DNA from: Enterococcus florum
Lineage (GTDB): Bacteria; Bacillota; Bacilli; Lactobacillales; Enterococcaceae
Direction: 5' to 3'
Length of the DNA: 64,000 nucleotides
NCBI RefSeq assembly: GCF_004309355.1
Contig: NZ_BJCC01000010.1
Coordinates: forward strand, 62,001 to 126,000
Within the stretch, counting starts at the first letter, position 1; each line of letters begins with the position of its first letter. A program made the translations under genes and the position numbers. The notes beneath the pieces are model-generated. The model ran no database searches, was not told the origin of the DNA, and worked only from the letters and a program-made list of their open reading frames with translations. This document shows positions 45,701 through 54,721 of this stretch, piece by piece.

Positions 45701-48005
45701 AATACGAACGGTAATTGTCTTCATTGCCGCCGATCCCAAATTCATAAGCATTGTCTCCAGGACCATCTTTGGCCCACAGAGAGGTCGATTCCCCCGCAGG
45801 TACTTGATAGCTGGTGCCATTGTTTGAAACTCTGCCTGGTTTTAGGCCAGTAAAAGTAGAGACTCTTTCTTGGATCACATCATCAGAAAGTTCGAATTTC
45901 TGTTCGACACCGAAGATCGTAGGATTGACACTATAGATTCGTGCGGCTAACCAAGCCATGTAATTGGCCGTTCGATTTCCTGCATTGCTGTCCATCGGCT
46001 GGTTATCGTCGCGTCCGGTCCAGCTGCCTAATGTGACCGATGGCGTGGAGACGATCAGCCAGTTATCTTTATAATTGTCTGTCGTACCTGTTTTACCAAC
46101 CCAGTCTGCTGTGCTTAAGGTGTAGTTGGCACCGCTCAGTAGTGATTTGAACGGCGTTGTTTGCTGTTCATTGATCACGCTGCGCATCATATCATTCATG
46201 ATTGTTGCTGTTGCTTTTGAATACACTTGAACAGGCTGTTCCTGATGCTGATAAACCACATTTCCCGCGTTGTCGGTGATGGAATCAACCATGTAGCCCT
46301 CTTGATAGACCCCTTCGTTCGCCAAGGCTTGGAAACCATTGACCTGATTTAGCGTCGTTGTTTCCACGGTACCTAGCGGAGCCGATTCAACGCCCCAGGC
46401 ATCATTGGCTGGATAATGCATTTTCTTCAAGTAATGATCATAGACAAATTGTTCAGACCCTTTTTGCTGCACGAGATCTTGATACACATGGTACGCCGGA
46501 ATATTGGTCGATTCCACCAAAGCTTCTCTTGCGGTTTGGAAAGTGCTGGATCCTTTGCCAGTCGCATTTTCCAACTCCTGTCCAGCATGTTCTCCTCGCT
46601 GGTATTTCATCGGAAAGTCTGCGATACGCGTCCCGCTGCCGATCAATCCTTGATCAATCGCTGGTCCATAGACCAAAAGCGGTTTGATAGAAGAGCCTGG
46701 CTGACGGATCGTGTCGAACGCGTGGTTGTTTTGGTTAGTTGAATAATCACGACTCCCTACGAATCCGTAGATACGGCCTGTTTTATTGTCCATTAAGATA
46801 TTTCCGGTCTCGATCGGTATCCCTGAGCCATTATCCAGATATTGTCCATATTCGGCAGCACCAAGCTGCATCGCGTCATAAACATTTTTGTCGATCGTTG
46901 AATGAACGGTCAATCCATGATTTTGCATTTTTACTTTTGCTTGCTCCACATAACGGGTGCTGACTTCACTTTTGGCAAAGTCTTCTTCGCTCACACCGTC
47001 CTGCGTTGCTTGTTGTTTTGCCAGCAGCTGAACGGCTTCATTATAGATCGTATAGTACAAGAAGCCATGCTCTTCAACTTCGACCTCTTGTCTTGGCTGA
47101 AAGTTTTGAGAAAGATCATAGTTCTTTGCTTCCTCGTATTCTTCTTTTGAGATCAGCTTTTCTCGGTACATATTGAATAAGACATTGTTCTTCCGGTCCA
47201 TCCCGATCGAATAGTCTTCTTTTACATCGCCAGTACTTGTATAAGGGCTGTAAATGATCGGACTTTGAGGCAGACCAGCAATAAATGCGGCTTGAGGAAG
47301 GTTTAGGTCCTTGGCGTGGACACCAAAAATACCCATCGCAGCTTCTTCAACACCCGCGATATTTTGGCCCTTATTGTTGCGGCCGAACGGGGATACATTC
47401 AAGTAGGCAGTCAGAATCTCATCCTTGCTTAAATATTTTTCTACATCCAGTGCCAAGACGATCTCATTGGCTTTACGTTTGAAGGAGGTTTCATTGGTCA
47501 ACACTTGCTGCTTGATCAGCTGCTGTGTCAACGTGGATCCGCCTGAGCTGCCGCCTAGGCCAGTGACCTCGCTGATCAGTGCACGAACAACGGCTTTAGG
47601 AACGACTCCGTGATGCTCATAGAAGTATTCGTCCTCAGTCGCAACGATGGCCTTCTTGACCCAAGGGGATATCTCATCAGAGTTGACCTTTTGTCGAATG
47701 GGGTCCGCGCTGATTGTTGCGATTTCTTGGTCATCTGCGTAAAGCATCTTGGAGGATTCTGTCACGTCGCCGACTTTTTGCTGGATCTCGGTTTTTGTCG
47801 GTGTCGCTGTTCCTTCTACCAGATAGGCAAAGTAACCAGCTCCGATCCCCATTCCCAGCATCCCGCCGAGAAATAAAACGACGACAAATCCTAACAGCAG
47901 CGCCTTCACTACACGAATCGTCACATTCATATAGAAAGAACCGCCCGTTGCGGGGGCTCGCCTCTTCTGCTTTGGCGATTTTTTTATTTTTTTCTTGTGA
48001 GCCAA
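45513..48005 (-). CDS. Class A penicillin-binding protein (GT51 + transpeptidase) with Asn/Gln-rich tail
   Basis: The bifunctional peptidoglycan synthase of about 830 residues has a basic cytoplasmic start and one membrane segment (about 30-55). The GT51 domain shows the catalytic EDEYFYEHHG and GGSTLTQQLIKQQ. The transpeptidase domain shows SSIK in RQPGSSIKPL, STN and GKTGTTDNYKDNW. The last 60 residues are nearly all Asn and Gln with some Tyr and Thr. I prefer a TTG start at 48005, because GAGGTG lies just before it; a GTG at 48014 overlaps that site. The place beside ccpA and tyrS fits the enterococcal PbpF/streptococcal Pbp1b lineage. Confidence 0.9.
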   Translation of the reverse strand: MAHKKKIKKSPKQKRRAPATGGSFYMNVTIRVVKALLLGFVVVLFLGGMLGMGIGAGYFAYLVEGTATPTKTEIQQKVGDVTESSKMLYADDQEIATISADPIRQKVNSDEISPWVKKAIVATEDEYFYEHHGVVPKAVVRALISEVTGLGGSSGGSTLTQQLIKQQVLTNETSFKRKANEIVLALDVEKYLSKDEILTAYLNVSPFGRNNKGQNIAGVEEAAMGIFGVHAKDLNLPQAAFIAGLPQSPIIYSPYTSTGDVKEDYSIGMDRKNNVLFNMYREKLISKEEYEEAKNYDLSQNFQPRQEVEVEEHGFLYYTIYNEAVQLLAKQQATQDGVSEEDFAKSEVSTRYVEQAKVKMQNHGLTVHSTIDKNVYDAMQLGAAEYGQYLDNGSGIPIETGNILMDNKTGRIYGFVGSRDYSTNQNNHAFDTIRQPGSSIKPLLVYGPAIDQGLIGSGTRIADFPMKYQRGEHAGQELENATGKGSSTFQTAREALVESTNIPAYHVYQDLVQQKGSEQFVYDHYLKKMHYPANDAWGVESAPLGTVETTTLNQVNGFQALANEGVYQEGYMVDSITDNAGNVVYQHQEQPVQVYSKATATIMNDMMRSVINEQQTTPFKSLLSGANYTLSTADWVGKTGTTDNYKDNWLIVSTPSVTLGSWTGRDDNQPMDSNAGNRTANYMAWLAARIYSVNPTIFGVEQKFELSDDVIQERVSTFTGLKPGRVSNNGTSYQVPAGESTSLWAKDGPGDNAYEFGIGGNEDNYRSYWNTRNRSGNTQNNNQNNNNQNNQNNNQNNQNNTRNQDANTNTQNNNNYNYNNYNNYDQNTNQ

Positions 48006-48087
48006 AAAGTTCACCTCATTAACTATAGAATTCGACTAATTATCTGTTGAATTATAGCAAAAATTCTATTCCTATAACAAGCGCTTC

Positions 48088-48109
48088 GAAGTTTTGTAAC
48101 CAAAACTTC
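48088..48109. promoter_or_regulatory. 22-bp perfect inverted repeat between the PBP and tyrS genes
   Basis: GAAGTTTTG and CAAAACTTC are perfect arms around TAAC. It has no T run on either side, and it lies in the divergent intergenic region, about 80 bases from the PBP start and 90 from tyrS. An operator or an RNA hairpin in either leader. Confidence 0.6.
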
Positions 48110-48201
48110 AACTATTCGTAGTCATTTTGAATCTTACACCTTTTATTTCATCATTTTTTCAGTTAATATGAGGAGGTATATATCATTGAGGAGGAAGAAA
48201 A

Positions 48202-49464
48202 ATGCGTTCAGACTTTTTTCAAGAATTAAAAGACCGCGGCTTGATTTTTCAAGTTACAGACGAAGAAGCGTTAAAAAAACAATTAAATGAAGAGTCTGTC
48301 AAATTATATATAGGGTTTGACCCCACTGCAGACAGCCTGCATATTGGTCATCTGCTGCCAATTTTGACGTTGCGTCGTTTCCAGCAAAATGGGCATGTAC
48401 CGATCGCGCTAGTCGGCGGGGGAACTGGAATGATCGGCGATCCATCTTTTAAAGACGCAGAGCGTCAGTTGAACACCTTAGATACCGTCCAAGATTGGTC
48501 GCAAAGCATTAAAAATCAGCTGTCAGGGATCATTGATTTTGAAAACAAAGAAAATCCAGCAATCGTTGCCAACAACTATGAGTGGTTAGGCGAGTTGAAA
48601 TTGATCGACTTTCTACGCGATATCGGTAAAAATTTCACGATCAATTACATGATGAGCAAGGAAAGTGTGAAACGCCGGATCGAATCTGGGATTTCTTACA
48701 CAGAATTTGCTTACCAATTGTTGCAAGCTTACGACTTTTATGAATTGAATCGGCGTTACGGCTGTCTCTTACAATTAGGCGGCAGCGACCAATGGGGCAA
48801 CATCACATCGGGGATTGAATTGATTCGTCGGGAATCAGGGAAGCAGGCGTTTGGCTTTACCATGCCGCTGATCACAAAAGCCGATGGAACAAAATTCGGA
48901 AAAACCGAAGGAAATGCGGTATGGCTGGATCCGGAAAAAACATCACCTTATGAATTTTATCAATTTTGGATCAACACAGATGACCGGGATGCTGTGAAAT
49001 TCTTGAAATACTTTACTTTCTTGCCGCTAGAAGAAATTGCTGCAATCGAGGCAGCATTCACCGCGGCACCTGAACAGCGTGCTGCTCAAAAAGCATTGGC
49101 AAAAGAAGTGACGACACTGGTTCATGGACAAGAAGCTTATAATCAAGCAGTACGAATTTCAGAAGCTTTGTTCAGCGGAAATGTGAAAAATCTGTCTGGT
49201 GAAGAAATCCAGCAAGGCTTTAAAAATGTTCCAAGCTATCAGGTTCAAACAGAAGATGTGCTGAATTTGGTTGATATTTTGGTCACTGCGGGGATCGAAA
49301 AGTCGAAGCGTCAAGCCCGGGAAGATATAACGAACGGTGCGATCTATGTCAATGGTGACCGTGTTCAAGCATTAGACTATGAGCTGAGTGGCGAAGACAA
49401 ACTGGACGGCAAGTTTATTGTTATTCGACGTGGGAAGAAAAAATATTACGTATTGCAGTTTTAA
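48202..49464 (+). CDS. tyrS: Tyrosyl-tRNA synthetase
   Basis: The 420-residue class I synthetase has HIGH motif HIGHLLPI, and KFGKTEG stands for KMSKS (KFGKT, the common bacterial TyrRS form). An S4 RNA-binding domain lies at the C-terminus (about 355-415). GAGGAGG lies 9 bases upstream of the ATG. The specific [14 protein letters not shown] loop is typical for TyrS. No T-box is visible in the 187-base leader region, unlike in Bacillus tyrS. A strong terminator follows. Confidence 0.97.
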   Translation: MRSDFFQELKDRGLIFQVTDEEALKKQLNEESVKLYIGFDPTADSLHIGHLLPILTLRRFQQNGHVPIALVGGGTGMIGDPSFKDAERQLNTLDTVQDWSQSIKNQLSGIIDFENKENPAIVANNYEWLGELKLIDFLRDIGKNFTINYMMSKESVKRRIESGISYTEFAYQLLQAYDFYELNRRYGCLLQLGGSDQWGNITSGIELIRRESGKQAFGFTMPLITKADGTKFGKTEGNAVWLDPEKTSPYEFYQFWINTDDRDAVKFLKYFTFLPLEEIAAIEAAFTAAPEQRAAQKALAKEVTTLVHGQEAYNQAVRISEALFSGNVKNLSGEEIQQGFKNVPSYQVQTEDVLNLVDILVTAGIEKSKRQAREDITNGAIYVNGDRVQALDYELSGEDKLDGKFIVIRRGKKKYYVLQF

Positions 49465-49470
49465 ATCGAC

Positions 49471-49507
49471 GTTGGCTAAATCCTATGATTTAGCCAACTC
49501 TATTTTT
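49471..49507 (+). terminator. Terminator of tyrS
   Basis: Perfect 12-bp stem GTTGGCTAAATC / GATTTAGCCAAC with loop CTAT, then TCTATTTTT. Confidence 0.95.
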
Positions 49508-49563
49508 AGCAAGAAATCCAATAGTTGCAGGTTGTTTTGGCGGTTCATATCGAGGAGTTATCG

Positions 49564-50472
49564 ATGGTAGAAATTTTATTGAATTCAGTTGGTTTGTTTC
49601 TGATCGTTTGTTTGGGTTATTTGACGAAACGAGTCAATCTATTGACGAAGGCGGATGGTACAGCACTTTCTATGATCATCGTGACGATCACACTGCCAAG
49701 TGTAGTCATCATTAATTTGGCAGATGTAGCGATCCAAGCACAGATGCTGATTTTGATCTTAGTAGGGGTTGTGATGAATGTGATCCTGATTGTTGCGGGC
49801 CATGTACTGTCCAAAAAACAGACGATGGTGGAACGAGAATTTTTGATGTACAGCGTTTCTGGATATAATGTCGGGAATTTTGGTCTGCCGTTCGTCCAAA
49901 GCTTTTTGCCTCAGGCGATCCCGTTAATGTCGTTATTTGATATCGGGAACAGTGTCATGCTGGCAGGCGGCTCCAACGTCTTGATCGAAAGTCTCAGCGG
50001 TTACAGTAAAGAAGTTCCAAGCTTAAAAAATATCATGCGGCGTTTGATACGGTCTGTCCCGTTTCTTTGCTATTTGATTATGTTAATCCTTCGAGGGTTT
50101 TCAATCGATCTGCCCAATGAGTTTTTAGCGATGATCCAACCAATCGCCAATGCCAATACCTTTCTTTCAATGTTTATGATTGGCTTGTTTTTGGAGCTGC
50201 GTTTGCCCAGAGCAGACCTTACTTTGGTCGCTCGTTTATTAGGAATCAAATATGCTGTTGGAGGAATTCTGGCGGGGATCATTGCGCTGTTGCCGCTGCC
50301 GTTGATTGTTAAAGTGGTCTTGTGTCTGGTTTCATTGGGGCCATTGACGACGTTCGGGGTAATCAACAGTGTGAAAGCGGGGATGCGAGCAGAAGTCGTT
50401 GGATTCACTTCTTCTGTCAGTTTTTTAGTCAGTCTGCCTTTGATGACCGCCGTCTTGATGGTCGTTTTATAA
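49564..50472 (+). CDS. AEC family transporter (auxin efflux carrier-like)
   Basis: The 302-residue membrane protein has about ten hydrophobic segments, in the auxin efflux carrier (AEC) pattern with an internal duplication and a central NVGNFGLPF motif. Bacterial members carry malate, malonate or other small anions, but the substrate here is unknown. I chose ATG 49564 because GAGGAG lies 6 bases upstream; an earlier frame start at 49525 lacks one. It is followed after 21 bases by nfo, probably in the same transcript. Confidence 0.85.
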   Translation: MVEILLNSVGLFLIVCLGYLTKRVNLLTKADGTALSMIIVTITLPSVVIINLADVAIQAQMLILILVGVVMNVILIVAGHVLSKKQTMVEREFLMYSVSGYNVGNFGLPFVQSFLPQAIPLMSLFDIGNSVMLAGGSNVLIESLSGYSKEVPSLKNIMRRLIRSVPFLCYLIMLILRGFSIDLPNEFLAMIQPIANANTFLSMFMIGLFLELRLPRADLTLVARLLGIKYAVGGILAGIIALLPLPLIVKVVLCLVSLGPLTTFGVINSVKAGMRAEVVGFTSSVSFLVSLPLMTAVLMVVL

Positions 50473-50493
50473 AAATAGTAGGAGGAATGAGTT

Positions 50494-51381
50494 ATGCTGA
50501 TTGGTTCTCATGTAAGCATGAAGGGCAAAGAGATGCTGTTAGGCGCAGCGAAGGAAGCTGCCAGCTACGATGCGTCAACCTTTATGATCTATAGCGGTGC
50601 GCCGCAAAATACCCGGAGAAAACCGGTAGAGGAAATGAATATTCCTGCTGGAGAAACCTTTATGCAGGAACATGGACTTTCCAATATTGTGATGCATGCG
50701 CCTTATATCATTAATTTAGGAAATACTACAAAGCCAGAAATGTTCGGCTTCGCTGTTCAATTCTTGCGAGATGAGATCATGCGAGCGGAAGCTTTAGGAG
50801 CTACGCAGATTACCTTGCATCCGGGTGCCCATGTCGGTGCTGGTGAAAAACCTGCGATGGATCAAATCATTAAGGGCTTGAATGAAGTATTGACCAAGGA
50901 ACAGAAAGCTCAGATCGCTCTGGAGACGATGGCAGGCAAGGGAACCGAGGTGGGAAAGACCTTTGAAGAGCTGGCCTACATCATTGATGGGGTGAACTTG
51001 AATGAAAAGCTGTCGGTCACATTTGATACGTGTCACACTAATGATGCGGGCTACAATGTCAAGGAAGATTTTGATGGGGTCATTGACGAATTCGACCGTG
51101 TGATCGGATTAGACCGTTTAAAAGTATTGCACATTAATGATTCCAAAAATCCACAGGGAGCCAGAAAAGACCGTCATGCCAACATTGGCTATGGAACGAT
51201 CGGCTTTCATGCATTAAACAAGATCGTACACGATGAACGTTTTGCGGATGTTTCTAAAATTCTTGAAACACCGTATGTAGGAGCGGACAAAAAAACAGCG
51301 TATGCGCCGTATGGAAAAGAGATCGCAATGTTTAAAAAGCAAGCTTTCGATCCTGAGGCCTTTCCTGAGCTGAATGAATAA
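50494..51381 (+). CDS. nfo: Deoxyribonuclease IV (endonuclease IV)
   Basis: The 295-residue AP endonuclease works in base excision repair with three zinc ions in a TIM barrel. The metal-binding signatures are visible: [34 protein letters not shown] and [31 protein letters not shown] precedes the ATG. The length matches the family (about 280-300). There is a weak hairpin after it. Confidence 0.95.
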   Translation: MLIGSHVSMKGKEMLLGAAKEAASYDASTFMIYSGAPQNTRRKPVEEMNIPAGETFMQEHGLSNIVMHAPYIINLGNTTKPEMFGFAVQFLRDEIMRAEALGATQITLHPGAHVGAGEKPAMDQIIKGLNEVLTKEQKAQIALETMAGKGTEVGKTFEELAYIIDGVNLNEKLSVTFDTCHTNDAGYNVKEDFDGVIDEFDRVIGLDRLKVLHINDSKNPQGARKDRHANIGYGTIGFHALNKIVHDERFADVSKILETPYVGADKKTAYAPYGKEIAMFKKQAFDPEAFPELNE

Positions 51382-51389
51382 ACCAAAGA

Positions 51390-51419
51390 GGCAAGCGTAT
51401 AAACACGTTTGTCTTTTTT
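51390..51419 (+). terminator. Weak terminator of nfo
   Basis: 9-bp stem GGCAAGCGT / ACGTTTGTC with two G-U pairs, then a T run. Confidence 0.7.
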
Positions 51420-51485
51420 GTTGTCATTAAGAACTGCAAATGATATGATGAATTGTAATTCATCATATCATTTGAGGGAAGATTC

Positions 51486-52652
51486 ATGAAATTTAAACAA
51501 ATCGTTTTAATCTTTTTAGTAGCCTTTAACCTGCGGTTGGGGATTTCGAGCATGCCGCCGGTGCTGACGATGATTCAACAGTCGTTTCAGCTAACCAATC
51601 TGCAGAGCAGCCTCTTGACCAGCATTCCGGTGATCTGTATGGGTGTTTTAGCCTTTTTTGTTTCCAAGATCCAACAAAGCGTCGGTCGAGAAAAGGGGAT
51701 TTTCCTTTTTCTGCTGCTTTTGGGCGGCAGTTTGTTAAGCCGTGGGTTTTTAGTCAATTATAGTGGCCTGCTTTTGTCTGCCCTTTTTATCGGTTTTGCG
51801 ATTGCAGTTATAGGTCCATTGCTATCGGGGTACATCAAGCAGAGCTTTCCGAATCAATCTGGTTTATTGATTGGTATTTATTCATTGAGTATGGGACTGG
51901 GGTCAGTCAGTGCATCAAGTGTGATGCTTCCCTTGACACGCTTACTTGACAATAAATGGTATTATGCGCTGGGGAGCTGGGGGATTTTAGCGATAATCAG
52001 TGCAGTGATCTGGTACTCGATGCAGAAAGATAAAAAGAAAAGTTCTGTGAAAGAAAATCCCATCCTTTTAAAGGACGTGATCAAAGAACGTTCTGTTTGG
52101 AAAATGATCGTCTTTTTTGGCATTCAATCGGGCATGTTTTATGGATTAGTGACGTGGATCAATTCAGCTCTGATCGAAAGAGGACTGTCAGTAACGTTCA
52201 GTGTTGGCTTGCTGACCCTGTTTACAGCCGTTCAAATGATCTCGAGCTTTATCATTCCGGCAATGATGGATCGGATAGGACGTATTGATTACTGGATCAT
52301 GAGCTGCTGTATACTGATGTTGGCAGCCAGCGGCTTGTTTTTGTTCACTACGACTAGGATAAGTGCTGGAATAGCCATTTTATGTTCAGCTGTTGCAGCA
52401 GGAGGCTTTTTTCCGATCGCAATGCTATTGCCTATCCAAAACAGTCGAACAGCGGCGGAAGCAAGCACATATACGAGTTTTGTTCAGGCTTTCGGGTATA
52501 TCGCAGGTGGTGCTGCACCTATTCTGATCGGCGGTCTGATTGATTTAAGCCACAACCATAAAAGTTTATATATAACGATGATCGTCGGAGCAGCAGTGTT
52601 GTTTCTTATCGGTATGAGTGAAGGAAGGAGAAAAGATGAGCAACCATCGTAG
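51486..52652 (+). CDS. MFS transporter (CynX/NimT type)
   Basis: The 388-residue permease has about 12 membrane segments and begins with the CynX/NimT-like FNLRLGISSMPPVLTMI. That group exports or imports small compounds such as cyanate or nitroimidazoles. It overlaps the following FadR-type GntR gene by 17 bases, so regulator and transporter are coupled. The substrate cannot be inferred from sequence. Confidence 0.85.
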   Translation: MKFKQIVLIFLVAFNLRLGISSMPPVLTMIQQSFQLTNLQSSLLTSIPVICMGVLAFFVSKIQQSVGREKGIFLFLLLLGGSLLSRGFLVNYSGLLLSALFIGFAIAVIGPLLSGYIKQSFPNQSGLLIGIYSLSMGLGSVSASSVMLPLTRLLDNKWYYALGSWGILAIISAVIWYSMQKDKKKSSVKENPILLKDVIKERSVWKMIVFFGIQSGMFYGLVTWINSALIERGLSVTFSVGLLTLFTAVQMISSFIIPAMMDRIGRIDYWIMSCCILMLAASGLFLFTTTRISAGIAILCSAVAAGGFFPIAMLLPIQNSRTAAEASTYTSFVQAFGYIAGGAAPILIGGLIDLSHNHKSLYITMIVGAAVLFLIGMSEGRRKDEQPS

Positions 52653-53280
52653 TTTAGTCAATCAAACCATTGAAGAATTGCTGCAGTTCATTGAAGACCA
52701 GCAACTTCCGATTGGAGCGAAATTGCCTGTAGAAGCCGAACTGGCAAAACAGCTGAAGGTTGGACGTTCTACCCTGAGAGAAGCCGTGAAAATACTGGCT
52801 TTTTCAAACGTTCTGGATGTTCGGCAAGGTTCTGGGACCTACGTGAAAGGGACAAAATTTCAAGAAGAACTCTCAGATTCAGTCCTGTTGACAGCACGGA
52901 AAATGCTGGAGATCCAGGCGGTTGAAATAATTATTAAACGAGGCTATGAGCTGGAGGAAATGATTCACCTAAAAGAGCTGCTTTTTCAGCGCAACCAGGC
53001 ACTGTTTGAAGGATGGTTTTCACGTTATGTAGAAGCTGATTTAGCATTTCATTCGAAGATTATTGAAATGGCACACCATCCATTGCTGGAAAAGTGGTAC
53101 CAGGAGATCCTTCCCAGCGTTCACAGATATTTAAGTCAGCAAATGCTGAAGACCAGTGACTTCAGAGACAATACAGATCTTCATGAAAAATTATATCAGG
53201 CCCTATTAGCGAAAGATTATCCAACAGCACGGCAGTTAATCGAATCGAACAATTCACAGCCGGATGGATTGCGCGCCTGA
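52636..53280 (+). CDS. GntR/FadR family transcriptional regulator (FCD domain)
   Basis: The 214-residue regulator has an N-terminal GntR winged helix ([23 protein letters not shown], residues about 30-55) and a C-terminal helical FCD domain with the metal-binding pattern D-x-x-x-H ([10 protein letters not shown], then H further on). Start ATG 52636 has AAGGAG inside the upstream MFS gene. It probably regulates that gene. FCD regulators bind carboxylates or related small acids. Confidence 0.88.
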   Translation: MSNHRSLVNQTIEELLQFIEDQQLPIGAKLPVEAELAKQLKVGRSTLREAVKILAFSNVLDVRQGSGTYVKGTKFQEELSDSVLLTARKMLEIQAVEIIIKRGYELEEMIHLKELLFQRNQALFEGWFSRYVEADLAFHSKIIEMAHHPLLEKWYQEILPSVHRYLSQQMLKTSDFRDNTDLHEKLYQALLAKDYPTARQLIESNNSQPDGLRA

Positions 53281-53377
53281 ATCTAAGGATGTTCTCAAGT
53301 TTTTCGAAAGTTCTTTTCTTTTCGTAGAAGTTCTAGTAAAATATGTAGCGAATGTCAGGAAGAAAGGAGCGATAAAC

Positions 53378-53593
53378 ATGTCAACAGGGATCGTTGTATT
53401 AATTGCATTCATTGCTTTGTTACTAGGGGCCGTGGGTGGTTTCTTCTTAGCTCGTAAATATATGCAAGATTATTTTAAAAAGAATCCTCCAATCAATGAG
53501 GATATGTTGCGCCAAATGATGATGTCCATGGGTCAAAAGCCTTCTGAAAAGAAAATTCGTCAAATGATGCAGCAAATGAAAAATCAACAATAA
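53378..53593 (+). CDS. yneF: YneF family (UPF0154) small membrane protein
   Basis: The 71-residue protein has one membrane segment at about residues 5-25, then the conserved [20 protein letters not shown] stretch and a Met/Gln/Lys-rich end. It matches UPF0154 (YneF), a universal small membrane protein of Firmicutes with no known role. ATG 53378 follows AAGGAG. It has its own terminator. Confidence 0.9.
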   Translation: MSTGIVVLIAFIALLLGAVGGFFLARKYMQDYFKKNPPINEDMLRQMMMSMGQKPSEKKIRQMMQQMKNQQ

Positions 53594-53599
53594 AGATAG

Positions 53600-53634
53600 A
53601 GTCAACCACTGCGGAGTGGTTGTCTTTCTTTTTG
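53600..53634 (+). terminator. Terminator of yneF
   Basis: 8-bp core stem CAACCACT / AGTGGTTG with loop GCGG, then a T-rich run. Confidence 0.85.
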
Positions 53635-53697
53635 TAAGCAAACTACTCGACAGAAATGTAAAGACGCTGTACAGTTAAGCCAATTGGAGGGGATATA

Positions 53698-54612
53698 ATG
53701 TATGATGTAATTGTTGTCGGCGCGGGACCAGCCGGAATGACTGCTGCTTTGTATGCTTCTCGTTCGAACCTTTCAGTATTAATGATTGAACGAGGCGCAC
53801 CAGGCGGACAGATGAATAATACAGCTGAGATCGAAAATTATCCGGGATTTGATTCAATCATGGGCCCAGAATTGTCGCAAAGAATGTATGACAATGTGTT
53901 AAAATTTGGTACAGAAAATGCGTATGGCATCGTTCAGGATATCAAAGATCATGGCGATCATAAAGAAGTAATTACGGAAGAAAAAAGCTACCTTGCCAAA
54001 ACAGTCATCCTTGCGACAGGCTGTGTACACCGTAAATTAGGTGTTGCTGGGGAAGAATCTTTTGCTGGCCGCGGTGTTTCGTATTGTGCCGTTTGTGATG
54101 GAGCTTTTTTCCGCAACAAACGCTTATTAGTGATTGGTGGAGGAGATTCTGCGGTAGAAGAAGCGATTTACTTAACTCGCTTTGCTTCTGAAGTAGTTAT
54201 CGTTCATCGCCGTGACGAATTGCGTGCTCAAAAAATCATTCAAGACCGTGCGTTTGCTAACGAAAAGATCTCCTTCTTGTGGGATAGTGTCTTAGAAGAA
54301 ATCACTGGAAATGAAATGATGGTAACAGGTGCCAAAATCAAGAACGTCAAAACGGGCGAGGTCCACGAGGAAGAAATCGGGGGAGTCTTCATCTATGTCG
54401 GGCTGGAACCTCTGACAGAGCCCTTTAGAAATAGCGGGATCACGAACGACGAAGGCTGGATCGAGACCGATCTTGAAATGAAGACCAGCATTCCAGGCGT
54501 GTTTGCTATCGGAGATGCTCGGGCCAAAGACCTGCGTCAAATCACCACAGCTGTCGGTGAAGGCGGGATCGCTGGACAACAAGTGTATAAGTATATTGAA
54601 GAGAAACTCTAA
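53698..54612 (+). CDS. trxB: Thioredoxin reductase
   Basis: The 304-residue flavoenzyme passes electrons from NADPH to thioredoxin. The FAD site GAGPAGMTAALYA is at the start, the redox centre CAVC is at residues 130-133, the NADPH-binding GGGDSAVEEA follows, and the C-terminal FAD motif is GVFAIGDAR. GGAGGGG precedes the ATG. It is a single gene with a terminator behind. Confidence 0.97.
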   Translation: MYDVIVVGAGPAGMTAALYASRSNLSVLMIERGAPGGQMNNTAEIENYPGFDSIMGPELSQRMYDNVLKFGTENAYGIVQDIKDHGDHKEVITEEKSYLAKTVILATGCVHRKLGVAGEESFAGRGVSYCAVCDGAFFRNKRLLVIGGGDSAVEEAIYLTRFASEVVIVHRRDELRAQKIIQDRAFANEKISFLWDSVLEEITGNEMMVTGAKIKNVKTGEVHEEEIGGVFIYVGLEPLTEPFRNSGITNDEGWIETDLEMKTSIPGVFAIGDARAKDLRQITTAVGEGGIAGQQVYKYIEEKL

Positions 54613-54638
54613 GGGTGTCTGTGGACACTCTTTTTTTT
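54612..54638 (+). terminator. Terminator of trxB
   Basis: Stem AGGGTGTC / GACACTCT (one G-U) with loop TGTG, then eight T. Confidence 0.88.
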
Positions 54639-54721
54639 GTCATTTTTGAAGCTTTTGTTTGCTGAATATAACAGGAATGATATACTTGAATAGTAAGAAA
54701 AAATTGAAAGAGGTGTCCTGC

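Noticed and set aside
45516-45827. Ile/Val-rich plus-strand frame that looks like a membrane protein
   Set aside because: It is the complement of the AAC/AAT repeat in the PBP tail; its hydrophobicity is a codon artefact.
48015-48201. Possible T-box leader of tyrS
   Set aside because: The region lacks the conserved T-box sequence and a terminator; only a palindrome and ribosome binding sites are visible.
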